Positions 1 through 8,526 of a DNA stretch of 64,000 nucleotides are shown here, piece after piece. The position numbers were made by a program, and so were the translations under genes. Numbering within the stretch: the stretch's first letter is position 1; the number at the start of each line of letters is the position of its first letter. Under the pieces are notes generated by a model. It searched no databases. It saw nothing but the letters and a program-made list of their open reading frames with translations, and was not told where the DNA came from. The DNA is from Afipia sp. P52-10 (GTDB lineage Bacteria; Pseudomonadota; Alphaproteobacteria; Rhizobiales; Xanthobacteraceae). The stretch covers positions 1,010,065 through 1,074,064 of the forward strand of contig NZ_AZSJ01000003.1 in the NCBI RefSeq assembly GCF_000516555.1, given 5' to 3'.

Positions 1-505
1 CGCCGGCCTTGCAGGCGGCGTAAGCGACCTGCGCCGCGCCGGTCCAGCGAATGCCGGATGCGGACGCCGTATTGATGATCGAGCCGCCGCCCTGCGACTC
101 CATCACCGGCAGCACGTGCTTGCAGGTGAGGAACACGCTCTTCAGGTTGAGATCGACCTGGGCGTCCCACGCCTCCTCCGCCATCTCCACCGGGCCGCCC
201 GGCGCCGAGCCGCCGACGTTGTTCACCAGCACGTCGATGCGGCCGAACCTGTCCGTACAGGCCTTCACCATCGCCGCGACATCGGCGGATTGCGTGACGT
301 CGCAGGTGTGAGTGACGATCTCGCCGCCGGCCTCCTTCACCCGCGCGACGGTTTCCTCCATCGGCGCGAGATCGCGATCCACGGCGAAGATCTTGGCGCC
401 CTCCTGCGCGAACAGCACGCACTCCGCCCGGCCATTGCCCCAGCCGGGGCCGACGCACCCGGCACCGACGATCAGCGCGATCTTTCCCTGCAAGCGTCCG
501 GCCAT
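1..505 (-). CDS. SDR family oxidoreductase (3' part cut by window edge)
   Basis: Reading down from the ATG at 505 gives an open frame to the window edge (about 168 residues), so the C-terminus is missing. The N-terminus carries a Rossmann glycine motif in a variant form (VGAGCVGPGWGNG). NNVG replaces the usual NNAG, a serine lies in the segment INTASASG, and the catalytic YxxxK appears as YAACK near the cut. This is the classical short-chain dehydrogenase layout, NAD(P)-dependent and cytoplasmic. The substrate cannot be told. It lies downstream of the Bug-protein gene on the same strand but beyond a strong terminator, so it probably has its own promoter in 506-611. Confidence 0.85.
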   Translation of the reverse strand, partial: MAGRLQGKIALIVGAGCVGPGWGNGRAECVLFAQEGAKIFAVDRDLAPMEETVARVKEAGGEIVTHTCDVTQSADVAAMVKACTDRFGRIDVLVNNVGGSAPGGPVEMAEEAWDAQVDLNLKSVFLTCKHVLPVMESQGGGSIINTASASGIRWTGAAQVAYAACKAG

Positions 506-611
506 GCCTCACTCCATTCTTCTTGTTTTCTTGTCGTCTTGCCGTCTTGATGCGCAACACACGCAACGCGCGCCAGGAACGCTATAACCGCCGCGCATCC
601 ACGACAACCAT

Positions 612-653
612 GCAAAAAGCAACGCCGGGTCCGCACGATGGCGGCACCCGGCG
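612..653 (-). terminator. Rho-independent terminator after the Bug protein gene
   Basis: On the minus strand an extended hairpin (arms 646-653 and 623-630, with an inner CCGC/GCGG pairing) is followed by a run of five T. It sits 21 bases past the stop codon of the solute-binding protein gene, so that gene is probably monocistronic. Confidence 0.7.
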
Positions 654-674
654 CAGCCACGTCGATCACTGGCG

Positions 675-1649
675 TTATTCGAGCTTCACGCCAGACTGCT
701 TGATAACATCGCCCCATTTCTTGGTTTCAGCGACGATCAGCTGATTGATCCCCTCCACAGTGCTGCCTTCGGCATCCGCGCCCTGCAGCGCGAGCTTGTC
801 GATCACATCCTTCGACTTCACCGCCTCGTTGGCGATGCGATTCAGCTTGGCGACGATCTCCGGCGGCGTGCCTGACGGTGCGATCAGCGCATACCAGTTG
901 TCGGCGAGCACATCCGGCAGGCCCTGCTCGCCCATGGTCTTCAGATCGGGCAGCGCCGGCGAGCGCTTGGCCGAGCCGATCCCGAGCGCCTTGAAGGTAC
1001 CGGCCTGCACATGGGGCAGCAGCACTGGAATATCGGCGAACATGAACTGCACCTGGCCGCCGAGCAGATCGTTCACCGCGGGCGCTGCGCCGCGATAGGG
1101 AATATGCACCGCCTGCACACCGGACTTGAGCTTGAACAGCTCGGCGGCGAGATGCGGCATGCTGCCGGTGCCAGTGGAGGCGAAGTTGATCGACTTCGCC
1201 TTGCTCAGCGCCAGCAGCTCGGCGATGGTCTTGGCCTCGACGTTCGGCGCGACCACCAAGATCTCCGGCACCTTGGTCACCAGGCTGATCGCCTTGATAT
1301 CTTTCTGCACGTTGTACGGCAGCGTGGTCTGCACGCTCGGATTGATGGCGATCGCACCGGGGCTGGTGATGCCGATAGTGTAGCCGTTCGGCTCGGCCTT
1401 CGCGACGGCATCGACACCGGTGATGCCGCCCGCCCCGCCGCGGTTGTCGATGACAATGGTCTGGCCGATCAGATCCTGCATCTTGCCGCCGACGACGCGT
1501 GCGATCGTGTCGGCCGGACCGCCCGCCGGAAACGGCACGATCAGTTTGATCGGGCGGTTGGGGTAATCCTGCGCCTGCGCCGCCTGCGGCAGCAGCAAGG
1601 CCGCAACAGCCAGCGCGACAGAGCGTATCAATCCCGGCATCTCATCCAT
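675..1649 (-). CDS. Bug-family tripartite tricarboxylate transporter solute-binding protein
   Basis: This 324-residue periplasmic binding protein begins with a Sec-type signal (hydrophobic stretch ending PQAAQA, cleavage before QDYPNRP). It then shows the Bug/TctC hallmarks: YPNRPIKLIVPFPAGGPAD near the mature N-terminus, VIDNRGGAGGITG, and VQAVHIPYRGAAPAVNDLLGG. The family binds small carboxylates for TctAB-type transporters, but no TctA or TctB gene is in the window. The gene is divergent from the LysR-type regulator at 1778, which is the likely controller. Internal ATGs near 1640 could be the true start. Unlike the five Bug proteins at 53-59 kb, its signal has no twin arginine. Confidence 0.9.
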   Translation of the reverse strand: MDEMPGLIRSVALAVAALLLPQAAQAQDYPNRPIKLIVPFPAGGPADTIARVVGGKMQDLIGQTIVIDNRGGAGGITGVDAVAKAEPNGYTIGITSPGAIAINPSVQTTLPYNVQKDIKAISLVTKVPEILVVAPNVEAKTIAELLALSKAKSINFASTGTGSMPHLAAELFKLKSGVQAVHIPYRGAAPAVNDLLGGQVQFMFADIPVLLPHVQAGTFKALGIGSAKRSPALPDLKTMGEQGLPDVLADNWYALIAPSGTPPEIVAKLNRIANEAVKSKDVIDKLALQGADAEGSTVEGINQLIVAETKKWGDVIKQSGVKLE

Positions 1650-1748
1650 CTCCCTCGTCGCCGGTCATCGTCGCCGGCTTGATGTTGTGGCCCGCATTCT
1701 TGGCGGCAGAGCGCGCGATTGACAAAAACCTTTGTGCAATGGCTTCCT

Positions 1749-1763
1749 ATGCCGAAACGGCAT
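1749..1763. promoter_or_regulatory. LysR-type operator (T-N11-A palindrome)
   Basis: The sequence ATGCCGAAACGGCAT is a perfect 6-3-6 inverted repeat and contains the T-N11-A pattern bound by LysR-family regulators. It lies in the divergent region between the Bug gene and the LysR gene, 14 bases before the regulator's start codon, so autoregulation is plausible. A smaller inverted repeat, ACAAA-N4-TTTGT, lies at 1722-1735. Confidence 0.55.
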
Positions 1764-1777
1764 GGGAAGAGCGCCCG

Positions 1778-2722
1778 ATGGATTTTCGCGAGATCCGCTA
1801 CTTCGTGCAGGTGGCCAATGCCGGGAGCTTCAGCCTTGCCGCCAAGGAGTTACGCGTCGCGCAGCCGGCCTTGAGCCGGCAGATCCGCAAGCTCGAACAG
1901 GAGCTTGGCGTCGATCTCTTGGTACGGCATGGGCGCGGCGTGCGGCTAACGGGCGCAGGCTCGGTCCTGCTCGAACGCTCAGGGCAGATGATCCACTTCC
2001 TGCGGCAGACCGGCGACGCGGTGAAAACCAGCGCCAACCAGGTCTCGGGCCATATCGGACTGGGCGTGCCGCCCGCGGCCGGGCTCTTGCTCGCAGCGCC
2101 CGTCGTCCGCTCGTTCCAGCGCGACTTTCCGCAGGTGGCGCTGCAGGTGCGCGACGGCATCAGCAACCTGCTGCAGGAATGGCTGCTCGACGGCCGTATC
2201 GATGTCGCTGTGCTCTACAATCCGCCGCCAATGGAGGCGCTGGACAGCGACGTAATCCTGCGCGAACACATGGTGGTGGTCGAGCCGCCAGACGGAACGA
2301 GCAAGTCGCGCCGCATCAGACCGCAGATCGGAACGTGCCGCATCCGCGATCTCGCGGACATGCCGCTGATCATGCCGAGTCTGCCGCACAACAACCGCCG
2401 CATCGTCGAACAGGCGGCGATCCAGCACGGCGTCCACCTGCGCATGAAGCTGGAGGTCGATAGCGTCGCGCTGGCCAAGGCGATGGTGAAGAGCGGCCTC
2501 GGCTGCACCATCCTCGCCTATGCCGCGGTCCACGCCGAGGTGCAGCGCGGTGAGCTGAAGATGCGCGTGATCGAACGGCCTGCGTTGATGTCCACCGTCG
2601 CGGTCGCGGTCTTGCGCGAGCGGCGCACGCTGCGACTGCCGAACGAGCTGCGGCGGACGGTGGTCGCCGAGGTCAACCGCCTGGTGGCCGACGGCGTATG
2701 GCGGCGTTACGCCGCGCGCTGA
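1778..2722 (+). CDS. LysR family transcriptional regulator
   Basis: From the ATG at 1778 (preceded by GGAAGAGC) the protein has 314 residues. The N-terminal winged helix-turn-helix is typical: MDFREIRYFVQVANAGSF, then AAKELRVAQPALSRQIRKLE. The rest is the periplasmic-binding-protein-like effector domain. A longer frame starting at 1679 exists, but its extra residues look like untranslated leader. It is divergent from the Bug solute-binding protein and probably senses that transporter's substrate or a breakdown product. A T-N11-A palindrome lies just upstream. Confidence 0.9.
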   Translation: MDFREIRYFVQVANAGSFSLAAKELRVAQPALSRQIRKLEQELGVDLLVRHGRGVRLTGAGSVLLERSGQMIHFLRQTGDAVKTSANQVSGHIGLGVPPAAGLLLAAPVVRSFQRDFPQVALQVRDGISNLLQEWLLDGRIDVAVLYNPPPMEALDSDVILREHMVVVEPPDGTSKSRRIRPQIGTCRIRDLADMPLIMPSLPHNNRRIVEQAAIQHGVHLRMKLEVDSVALAKAMVKSGLGCTILAYAAVHAEVQRGELKMRVIERPALMSTVAVAVLRERRTLRLPNELRRTVVAEVNRLVADGVWRRYAAR

Positions 2723-2811
2723 CCGTCCGGGCATGCAGCCTCATCCTTAACGCAGCCGTCTCGACGGATGATCGCGATCTGGCCTCATGGTTCGAGACAC
2801 GCTGCTGATTT

Positions 2812-2860
2812 GCGCATCATCTGATCCGAAAACCGGTTCCCACTTTTCGGGACGATGCGT
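2812..2860. repeat. Dispersed palindromic (REP-like) element
   Basis: An imperfect palindrome starts GCGCATCAT and ends GATGCGT, with the core CCGAAAACCGGTTCCCACTT followed by TTCGG. Close relatives occur at 13649-13694, 29461-29508 and 30636-30705. It lies between the convergent LysR and enoyl-CoA hydratase genes and may fold in both transcripts. Confidence 0.6.
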
Positions 2861-2898
2861 GCCGCGCTCCTCACCATGAGGGTCAGGCTTTATGAGGA

Positions 2899-3651
2899 TC
2901 AGGCTTTGGCCGGGCGACCCCGCATCGCCAGCGACACGTCGCGACCGATCGCCAGTCCGTCCGCGAACGATATTTCCGTCATCCGATAGAACATGTTCTT
3001 GGTGGCGGCGAGCTGTACGGGATCGTTTTCGGTCCATGCCTTGGCGATATCGATCGCAGTCTGGAGCACCGCCTCGGGCGCCACCACGCGGTTGGCAAGC
3101 CCCAACCGCTGCACATCGTCGGCCGAGAGCGTAGCACCGAGCGAGATCAGTTCGAACGCCGCCTTCGGGCCGGTCTGCTTCAACAGGCTGGTCAGCACCG
3201 CCGTCGGCGTCAGCTGATGCTTCAGCTCGGGATAGCCGAACTTCAGATTGGTGCCGACGACCACCATATCGCAGCAGATCGCAAACGCGGCGCCACCGCC
3301 GATCGCAGCGCCGTGCACCGCCGCGACCACAGGCTTGGTGAGACTGCGCAGCGTCACCTGCAGCCGCGACATCAGTTCGGAACGGAGCGCATTGCGCTTG
3401 ATCGACTCGGCGTTCTGCTCGCCGCGGAACTCGCCAAGGTCGGCTCCGGCGGAAAACCCGCGCCCCTCGCCGGTCAGCACCAGCGCGCGGACACTGTCGT
3501 CCTGATCCGCATCCGCAAGTGCGTCGCGCAGCGCGAGCAGGAGGTCGGTGTTAAGCGCATTCAGCTTATCAGGACGGTTCAACGTGAGAACGCGCACCGC
3601 GCCATGATTCTCGATGCGCAGCACGCTGGCGGACCCGTTCGCTTCAGGCAT
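2899..3651 (-). CDS. Enoyl-CoA hydratase/isomerase family protein
   Basis: This 250-residue crotonase-fold protein shows LNRPDKLNALN near the N-terminus, the oxyanion-hole segment GFSAGADL, and VHGAAIGGGAAFAICCDMVV. The CoA thioester hydratase role fits the nearby thiolase and CoA-transferase genes. The first catalytic Glu of true crotonases is replaced: the helix reads GGGAAFAICCD, without the GxGxELA pattern. Substrate and exact reaction (hydration, isomerisation or hydrolysis) are therefore uncertain. The ATG at 3651 follows a GGGAGAGG ribosome-binding site. The gene ends convergently with the LysR gene, separated by a palindromic repeat. Confidence 0.85.
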   Translation of the reverse strand: MPEANGSASVLRIENHGAVRVLTLNRPDKLNALNTDLLLALRDALADADQDDSVRALVLTGEGRGFSAGADLGEFRGEQNAESIKRNALRSELMSRLQVTLRSLTKPVVAAVHGAAIGGGAAFAICCDMVVVGTNLKFGYPELKHQLTPTAVLTSLLKQTGPKAAFELISLGATLSADDVQRLGLANRVVAPEAVLQTAIDIAKAWTENDPVQLAATKNMFYRMTEISFADGLAIGRDVSLAMRGRPAKA

Positions 3652-4015
3652 GAGGCCTCTCCCTCTCTTTGTTCTGCGGTTTTGTTGTTCGACGGTGACA
3701 GCTCACGCGGCCGGCCGACCATAGACCGCCGCAGCGATTTTACCAGCGCATTGCTCGCATTCCTTGCGCGCGCCGAAAGCAGCTTGATGCGGCGTTCCAT
3801 CCGCGGGAAAAGGCTGCAAGGATCGCAGCAAGCGGATCTGACCGGGGCAAGGAACGTGCGTCGACAAGGACACGAAGGTTACGAGCCGCTTTCTTGTCGC
3901 AGAGATAGGATCAGCCGCTGCCGCGACATGGTTTCGGCAGCGCCGATTCACGAGAGGCAGGATGCGCGGCGGAGCCGCATGCGATCGTCGAGCACAGGCC
4001 GCACCTGACGCCGCG
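3652..4015. other. Intergenic region, 364 bases
   Basis: This lies between the divergent enoyl-CoA hydratase and MFS transporter starts. I see no convincing coding frame, hairpin terminator or operator. It presumably contains both promoters. Short frames across it have no ribosome-binding sites and no recognisable content. Confidence 0.4.
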
Positions 4016-5326
4016 ATGAGCCAACCGCCCGTCTACACTCAGCCCAACCTGCTGCGCTTCATCATTACGCGGATGCTGATCGTGCTGGCGATGCAGGTGC
4101 AGGCGGTCGCGCTCGGCTGGTTCGTGTACGCGCAGACCGGCAGCGCCTTCAGCCTCGGCCTGATCGGCCTCGCCCAGTTCCTGCCCTCCATCCCGCTGCT
4201 GGCGATGGCCGGTTACGCCGCCGATCACTACGACCGCCGCAAGGTGGTGATGCTGTCGCAGGCCGCGCAGGCGATCGGCGCGCTCGGGCTTTATGCCTGT
4301 ATCCATGCCGCGCCGGACCGGATGCTGCCGATTTATTTGATGGCGATGCTGATCTCCGGCGCCCGCTCGTTCTCGCTGCCCGCCACCGCATCGCTGCTGC
4401 CGAACATCGTGCCGCGTGCCCAGTTTCCGCAGGCCGTCGCGTTCTCGTCGTCCTCGATGCAGTTCGCTGCGATGGTCGGACCGGCGATCGGCGGCTTCGC
4501 TTATGCCCTGATCGCCCAAGACATCTTCCTCGCGCTGGTCGCGCTGCCGGCGACCGCGTCGCTGCTGATCCTCACCGTGAAGGCGCCACCTGCGGTGGTG
4601 CAGGCCGACACCGGCTCTGCCTGGAAGAAGGCTGTCGCCGGCTTCGTCTATGTGCGCGGCAACCCGATCATCCTCGGCGCGATGTCGCTCGACCTGTTCG
4701 CCGTGCTGCTCGGCGGTGTCACCGCGACCTTGCCGATCTTCGCGCAGGATATCCTCAAGGTCGGGCCTACAGAGCTCGGCATCCTGCGCAGCGGGCCAAC
4801 CTTCGGCGCGCTGATCGTTGGACTGGGGCTGACATATTTGCCGGTCAGCCGCCGCGCCGGCATCACCATGCTGGCGTCCGTGGCGGTGTTCGGCGTCGCG
4901 ACCATCGCCTTTGGCCTCTCGACCCATTTCTGGCTGTCGCTCGCAGCGCTGATCGTCATCGGCGGCTCCGACATGGTGAGCCTCGTGATCCGCCAGACCA
5001 TGATCCAGGTGGCGACGCCGGACGACATGCGCGGCCGCGTCAGTGCGGTGAATTCGGTGTTCGTCGGCGCCTCCAACCAGCTCGGCAGCTTCGAGGCGGG
5101 CACGATGGCAAGCCTGTTCGGCGCGGCACCCGCGGCCGTGATCGGCGGCGTCGGCACGCTGCTGGTGGTCGCGGCGGTGTCACATCTGTTTCCGAAGCTG
5201 CGCGATGCAGATCGGCTGCATGGCAGCGACCAGGCCGTCGCCGCCGCGCAGCAAGACGAGATCGACGCCGCCGCCGGCGAATCGCCGGCCCTTGCGCCGA
5301 CACAAGCCGGGTTACCAAACCGATAA
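4016..5326 (+). CDS. MFS transporter (EntS/MFS_3-like)
   Basis: From the ATG at 4016 the protein has 436 residues with about 10-12 hydrophobic helices. The loop between helices 2 and 3 reads GYAADHYDRRKVVM, the major-facilitator D-R-R/K signature. The subfamily features (NLLRFIITRMLIVLAMQVQ at the start, RGRVSAVNSVFVGASNQLGSFEAG in the second half) match exporters of the EntS/MFS_3 type. An inner-membrane exporter is the likely role; the substrate is unknown. An in-frame ATG at 3962 would add 18 residues of poor sequence. It precedes the DUF35/thiolase pair by 179 bases. Confidence 0.85.
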   Translation: MSQPPVYTQPNLLRFIITRMLIVLAMQVQAVALGWFVYAQTGSAFSLGLIGLAQFLPSIPLLAMAGYAADHYDRRKVVMLSQAAQAIGALGLYACIHAAPDRMLPIYLMAMLISGARSFSLPATASLLPNIVPRAQFPQAVAFSSSSMQFAAMVGPAIGGFAYALIAQDIFLALVALPATASLLILTVKAPPAVVQADTGSAWKKAVAGFVYVRGNPIILGAMSLDLFAVLLGGVTATLPIFAQDILKVGPTELGILRSGPTFGALIVGLGLTYLPVSRRAGITMLASVAVFGVATIAFGLSTHFWLSLAALIVIGGSDMVSLVIRQTMIQVATPDDMRGRVSAVNSVFVGASNQLGSFEAGTMASLFGAAPAAVIGGVGTLLVVAAVSHLFPKLRDADRLHGSDQAVAAAQQDEIDAAAGESPALAPTQAGLPNR

Positions 5327-5505
5327 CCGGTTCGCGCCCGATACTGGTTCAGAGATGAAGTCTGCGCATGCGGTGTCTGCGCCACGGGCAGGCCGGGCGG
5401 CTGGACCGCGGGCGCCCCACCATAGATAATCGCGCCGACAAGAACGCCCGTCCGAGCCGTCCGGCTCGCAATCTTCAATCCAAAAAGGCCGAGGAGACTC
5501 CATCG

Positions 5506-5916
5506 ATGGCTGAACCACAACGCGCGCGTCCGAAGGCGACGCCGGAAACCAAGCATTTCTGGGACGGCGTCGATGCGGGCGAGTTGCGCCTGCAGCGCTG
5601 CAACAGCTGCTCGAAGACCTATTTCCCGCCGCGTCCGTTCTGCCCCGCCTGCGGCAACCGCGAAGTCACCGTGTTCAAGGCGTCCGGCAAGGGCTTCCTC
5701 TACAGCTACATCATCCACCACCGCCCGGCGCCGGGCTTCACCCCGCCTTACTCGATCGCCGTGGTCGAGCTCGATGAAGGCCCGCGCATGATGACCAACA
5801 TCGTCGATTGCCCGCAGACACCCGAGGCGCTGCAGCTCGACATGAAGCTCGAGGTCAAGTTCGAGAAGATCGACGACAAGACCACGCTTCCCATGTTCCG
5901 TCCGGCGAAAGGCTAA
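5506..5916 (+). CDS. Zn-ribbon OB-fold (DUF35) acyl-CoA-binding protein
   Basis: This 136-residue protein has a rubredoxin-like zinc ribbon, with paired cysteines in RCNSCSK and FCPACGN, followed by an OB-fold domain (SGKGFLYSYIIHHRPAPGF, YSIAVVELDEGPRM). DUF35 proteins form complexes with thiolase-like enzymes and give the acyl-CoA or ligand access to the active site, as in steroid side-chain aldolases and archaeal HMG-CoA synthase. The stop codon is 5 bases from the thiolase start, so co-translation is near certain. The ATG at 5506 is chosen because GAGGAG lies just before it. Confidence 0.9.
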   Translation: MAEPQRARPKATPETKHFWDGVDAGELRLQRCNSCSKTYFPPRPFCPACGNREVTVFKASGKGFLYSYIIHHRPAPGFTPPYSIAVVELDEGPRMMTNIVDCPQTPEALQLDMKLEVKFEKIDDKTTLPMFRPAKG

Positions 5917-5921
5917 GACCC

Positions 5922-7061
5922 ATGCGTAGAAACCAAGTCGCAGTCGTCGGCGCCGCCGAAACCACCAAGCTCGGCGTCATTCCCGACATGTCGCAGATCC
6001 AGCTCCATGCGGATGCTGCGCTGAACGCCATCGCCGATGCGGGCCTGAAGATCTCCGACATCGACGGCTTCGCCACGGCTGTCGAAACGCCGCAGCAGAT
6101 CTGCCAGTATCTCGGCATCAAGCCGACCTGGGTCGACGGCACCTCGGTCGGCGGCTGCTCGTTCATGCTGCACGTCCGCCATGCGGCGGCGGCGATCGAG
6201 GCCGGCCTCTGCAAGACCGTGCTGATCACCCACGCCGAGAGCGGCAAGTCCAACATCGGCCGCACCCCGCGGATGACCGGCGCCGACAGCCTGAACGGCC
6301 AGTTCGAGCTGCCCTATGGCGTCACCACCCCCGCCAGCATGTTCCCGATCCCGGTGCTGCGCTTCCTCAAGACCTACGGCATCACCCAGGAACAGATGGC
6401 GATGGTCTCGGTGGTGCAGCGCGAATGGGCCGGCAAGAACCCGCGCGCGACCATGAAGGACCCGATCACGGTGGACGACGTGCTCAACTCGCGCATGATC
6501 GCCTATCCGATGCGCATCCTGCAGTGCTGCCTCGTCACCGACGGTGGCGGCGCGCTGATCCTGACCAGCGCCGATCGCGCCAAGGACTTCCCGAACAAGC
6601 CGGTCTACATCCTCGGCACCGGCGAGAGCGTGGAAACCCCGATGGTCAGCCAGATGGAGACCTTCAACTCCTCGCGCGCGTTCAAAGTGGCAGGCCCGCT
6701 CGCCTTCCAGGAAGCCGGCATCACCCACAAGGACGTCGATCACCTGATGATCTACGACGCCTTCGCCCACCTGCCACTGTATGGCCTCGGTGACCTCGGC
6801 TTCATGCCGTATGAGGAAACCGGCAAGTTCATCGCCGACGGCAACACCCGCCCCGGCGGCAAGCTGCCGCTGAACACCAACGGCGGCGGCCTCTCCTACA
6901 TGCACTCGGGCATGTACGGCATGTACGCGCTACAGGAGAGCGTGCGGCAGATGCGCGGAACGGCACCGGCTCAGGTTCCCAACGCGAAAATCTCGGTCTG
7001 TCACGGCGTCGGCGGCATGTTCGCCGCCTCCGGCACGATCATCTTCACCAACCAGCGCTGA
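5922..7061 (+). CDS. Thiolase family protein (SCP-x/Ltp2-like)
   Basis: At 379 residues this is a thiolase-fold protein of the lipid-transfer/SCP-x type, paired with the DUF35 protein directly upstream. Visible are VAVVGAAETTKLG at the N-terminus, HLMIYDAFAHLPL, and the C-terminal LNTNGGGLSYMHSG and SVCHGVGGMFAASGT. The latter two carry the conserved Gly-rich loops and the cysteine-histidine region of the second half. Partners of this type act as retro-aldolases or thiolytic enzymes on branched or aromatic acyl-CoAs. The substrate cannot be read from the sequence. Two terminators follow. Confidence 0.85.
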   Translation: MRRNQVAVVGAAETTKLGVIPDMSQIQLHADAALNAIADAGLKISDIDGFATAVETPQQICQYLGIKPTWVDGTSVGGCSFMLHVRHAAAAIEAGLCKTVLITHAESGKSNIGRTPRMTGADSLNGQFELPYGVTTPASMFPIPVLRFLKTYGITQEQMAMVSVVQREWAGKNPRATMKDPITVDDVLNSRMIAYPMRILQCCLVTDGGGALILTSADRAKDFPNKPVYILGTGESVETPMVSQMETFNSSRAFKVAGPLAFQEAGITHKDVDHLMIYDAFAHLPLYGLGDLGFMPYEETGKFIADGNTRPGGKLPLNTNGGGLSYMHSGMYGMYALQESVRQMRGTAPAQVPNAKISVCHGVGGMFAASGTIIFTNQR

Positions 7062-7073
7062 GCGCGGCCTAGC

Positions 7074-7101
7074 AAAAAGGGGAGCTCCGGCTCCCCTTTT
7101 T
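7074..7101 (+). terminator. Rho-independent terminator after the thiolase gene
   Basis: A perfect 12-base-arm hairpin (AAAAAGGGGAGC, loop TCCG, complementary arm ending TTTTT) sits 13 bases past the thiolase stop. The terminal T run belongs to the stem, so it could also work on the other strand. Confidence 0.9.
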
Positions 7102-7135
7102 CTTGTCCTGGTTTTCCCGCCCAGACGGCGACGCC

Positions 7136-7165
7136 CCCGGAGCACCAACTCCGGGCTTTCTTTTT
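7136..7165 (+). terminator. Second terminator in tandem
   Basis: CCCGGAG, loop CACCAA, CTCCGGG, then CTTTCTTTTT. It is 35 bases after the first terminator and also upstream of the first CoA-transferase, separating the two transcription units. Confidence 0.75.
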
Positions 7166-7244
7166 CAGGGCCGATGTCCGAAAAGTGGGGCTTCCATAGA
7201 AACGTCATGCGGAAAGCATGATTCAACAAGAGGAATTCAGCACG

Positions 7245-8441
7245 ATGGCCGAGGGGCTATTTGCGGGACTGAAGGTGATCGACTGCGCGAGCTTCATCGC
7301 CGCGCCTGCAGCCGCAACGGTGCTGGCCGACTTCGGCGCCGACGTCATCAAGATCGAACCGCCCGGCGAGGGCGATCTCTATCGCAGCCTGCACGTCCGC
7401 CCCGGCTCGCCCAAGGCCGACCGCGACTATGCCTGGATCCTCGACTCGCGCAACAAGCGCGGCCTCTCCCTCGACCTGAAATCCGAACACGGCCAGGAGG
7501 TTCTGCGACGGCTGGTCGCAACCGCCGACGTGTTCATCACCAACATGCCGTTTCCGGTGCGGCGCAAGCTGAAGACCGCCTACGAGGACCTTGCGCCGCT
7601 GAATCCGCGGCTGATCTACGCCTCGTTCACCGCCTACGGCGAGACCGGCCCGGAAGCCGAGAAGACCGGTTTCGACTCCACCGCCTACTGGGCGCGCTCC
7701 GGCCTGATGGACATGGTACGGCCGGATGGTGAGGCCGCACCGGCGCGTTCGACCCCCGGCATGGGCGACCATCCGAGCGCGATGGCGCTCTACGGCGCGA
7801 TCATGACCGGGCTCTACCGCCGCGAGAAGACCGGCAAGGGCGGCCTCGTCGCCTCCTCGCTGGTGCAGAACGGGCTGTGGTCGAACAGCTACTTCGTGCA
7901 AGCCGCGCTGATCAATGCGCAGTTTCCGCCGCGCCCGCCGCGGACCCACGTCCTCAACCCGTTGAGCAACTCCTACCGCTGCAAGGACGGCCGCTGGTTC
8001 ATCCTGTCGATGGTCAACGAGGCGCGGCAGTATGCGCCGTTCATGACGGCGATCGGGCTCGGCGATCTGGTCGAGCGCTACGCCGTGCAGGCCGACCGAC
8101 AGAAGCATTCGCCGGAGCTGGTCGAGATCTTCGACAAGCTGTTCGCCAAGAAGACCCTCGAGGAGTGGCGGACCATCCTCGACGCGGCCGGCATTACCTT
8201 CGGCATCGTCAACACGCTCGACGATCTGCGGCATGACGAGCAGGCGCGCTATGCCGGCGCCATCGTCCCGTTCGCCGACGGCTCGGGCGAAACCGTCTCA
8301 AGCCCGTTCAGCGTTGCCGGCGAGACCAAACGGCCTCCGGGCAAAGCCCCCAATGTCGGCGAACACAGCGAGCAGATCCTGCGCGAATACGGCTACAGCG
8401 ATGCCGAGATCGGCAAGCTGCGCAGCATGAAGATCGTCTGA
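7245..8441 (+). CDS. CaiB/BaiF family (class III) CoA-transferase, copy 1
   Basis: From the ATG at 7245 (with AGAGGA upstream) this is 398 residues. It opens with FAGLKVIDCASFIAAPAAA and DFGADVIKIEPPGEGD, the family N-terminal signature. The catalytic aspartate is Asp175 in PGMGDHPSAM, the residue that forms the aspartyl-CoA anhydride in formyl-CoA transferase relatives. It moves CoA between acyl groups in the cytoplasm. By my count it is about 74% identical to the next gene over the first 180 residues, so the two are a recent tandem duplication. Substrates are unknown; the context of thiolase, hydratase and Bug proteins suggests activation of an imported carboxylic acid. Confidence 0.9.
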   Translation: MAEGLFAGLKVIDCASFIAAPAAATVLADFGADVIKIEPPGEGDLYRSLHVRPGSPKADRDYAWILDSRNKRGLSLDLKSEHGQEVLRRLVATADVFITNMPFPVRRKLKTAYEDLAPLNPRLIYASFTAYGETGPEAEKTGFDSTAYWARSGLMDMVRPDGEAAPARSTPGMGDHPSAMALYGAIMTGLYRREKTGKGGLVASSLVQNGLWSNSYFVQAALINAQFPPRPPRTHVLNPLSNSYRCKDGRWFILSMVNEARQYAPFMTAIGLGDLVERYAVQADRQKHSPELVEIFDKLFAKKTLEEWRTILDAAGITFGIVNTLDDLRHDEQARYAGAIVPFADGSGETVSSPFSVAGETKRPPGKAPNVGEHSEQILREYGYSDAEIGKLRSMKIV

Positions 8442-8526
8442 CGGCTGCCGCTTCCCAACCCCGGCAGGGCCGCATCGCACCCTGCCGACAAGACCCATGA
8501 CAATACGCCAGAAGGAACAAGAAGAA

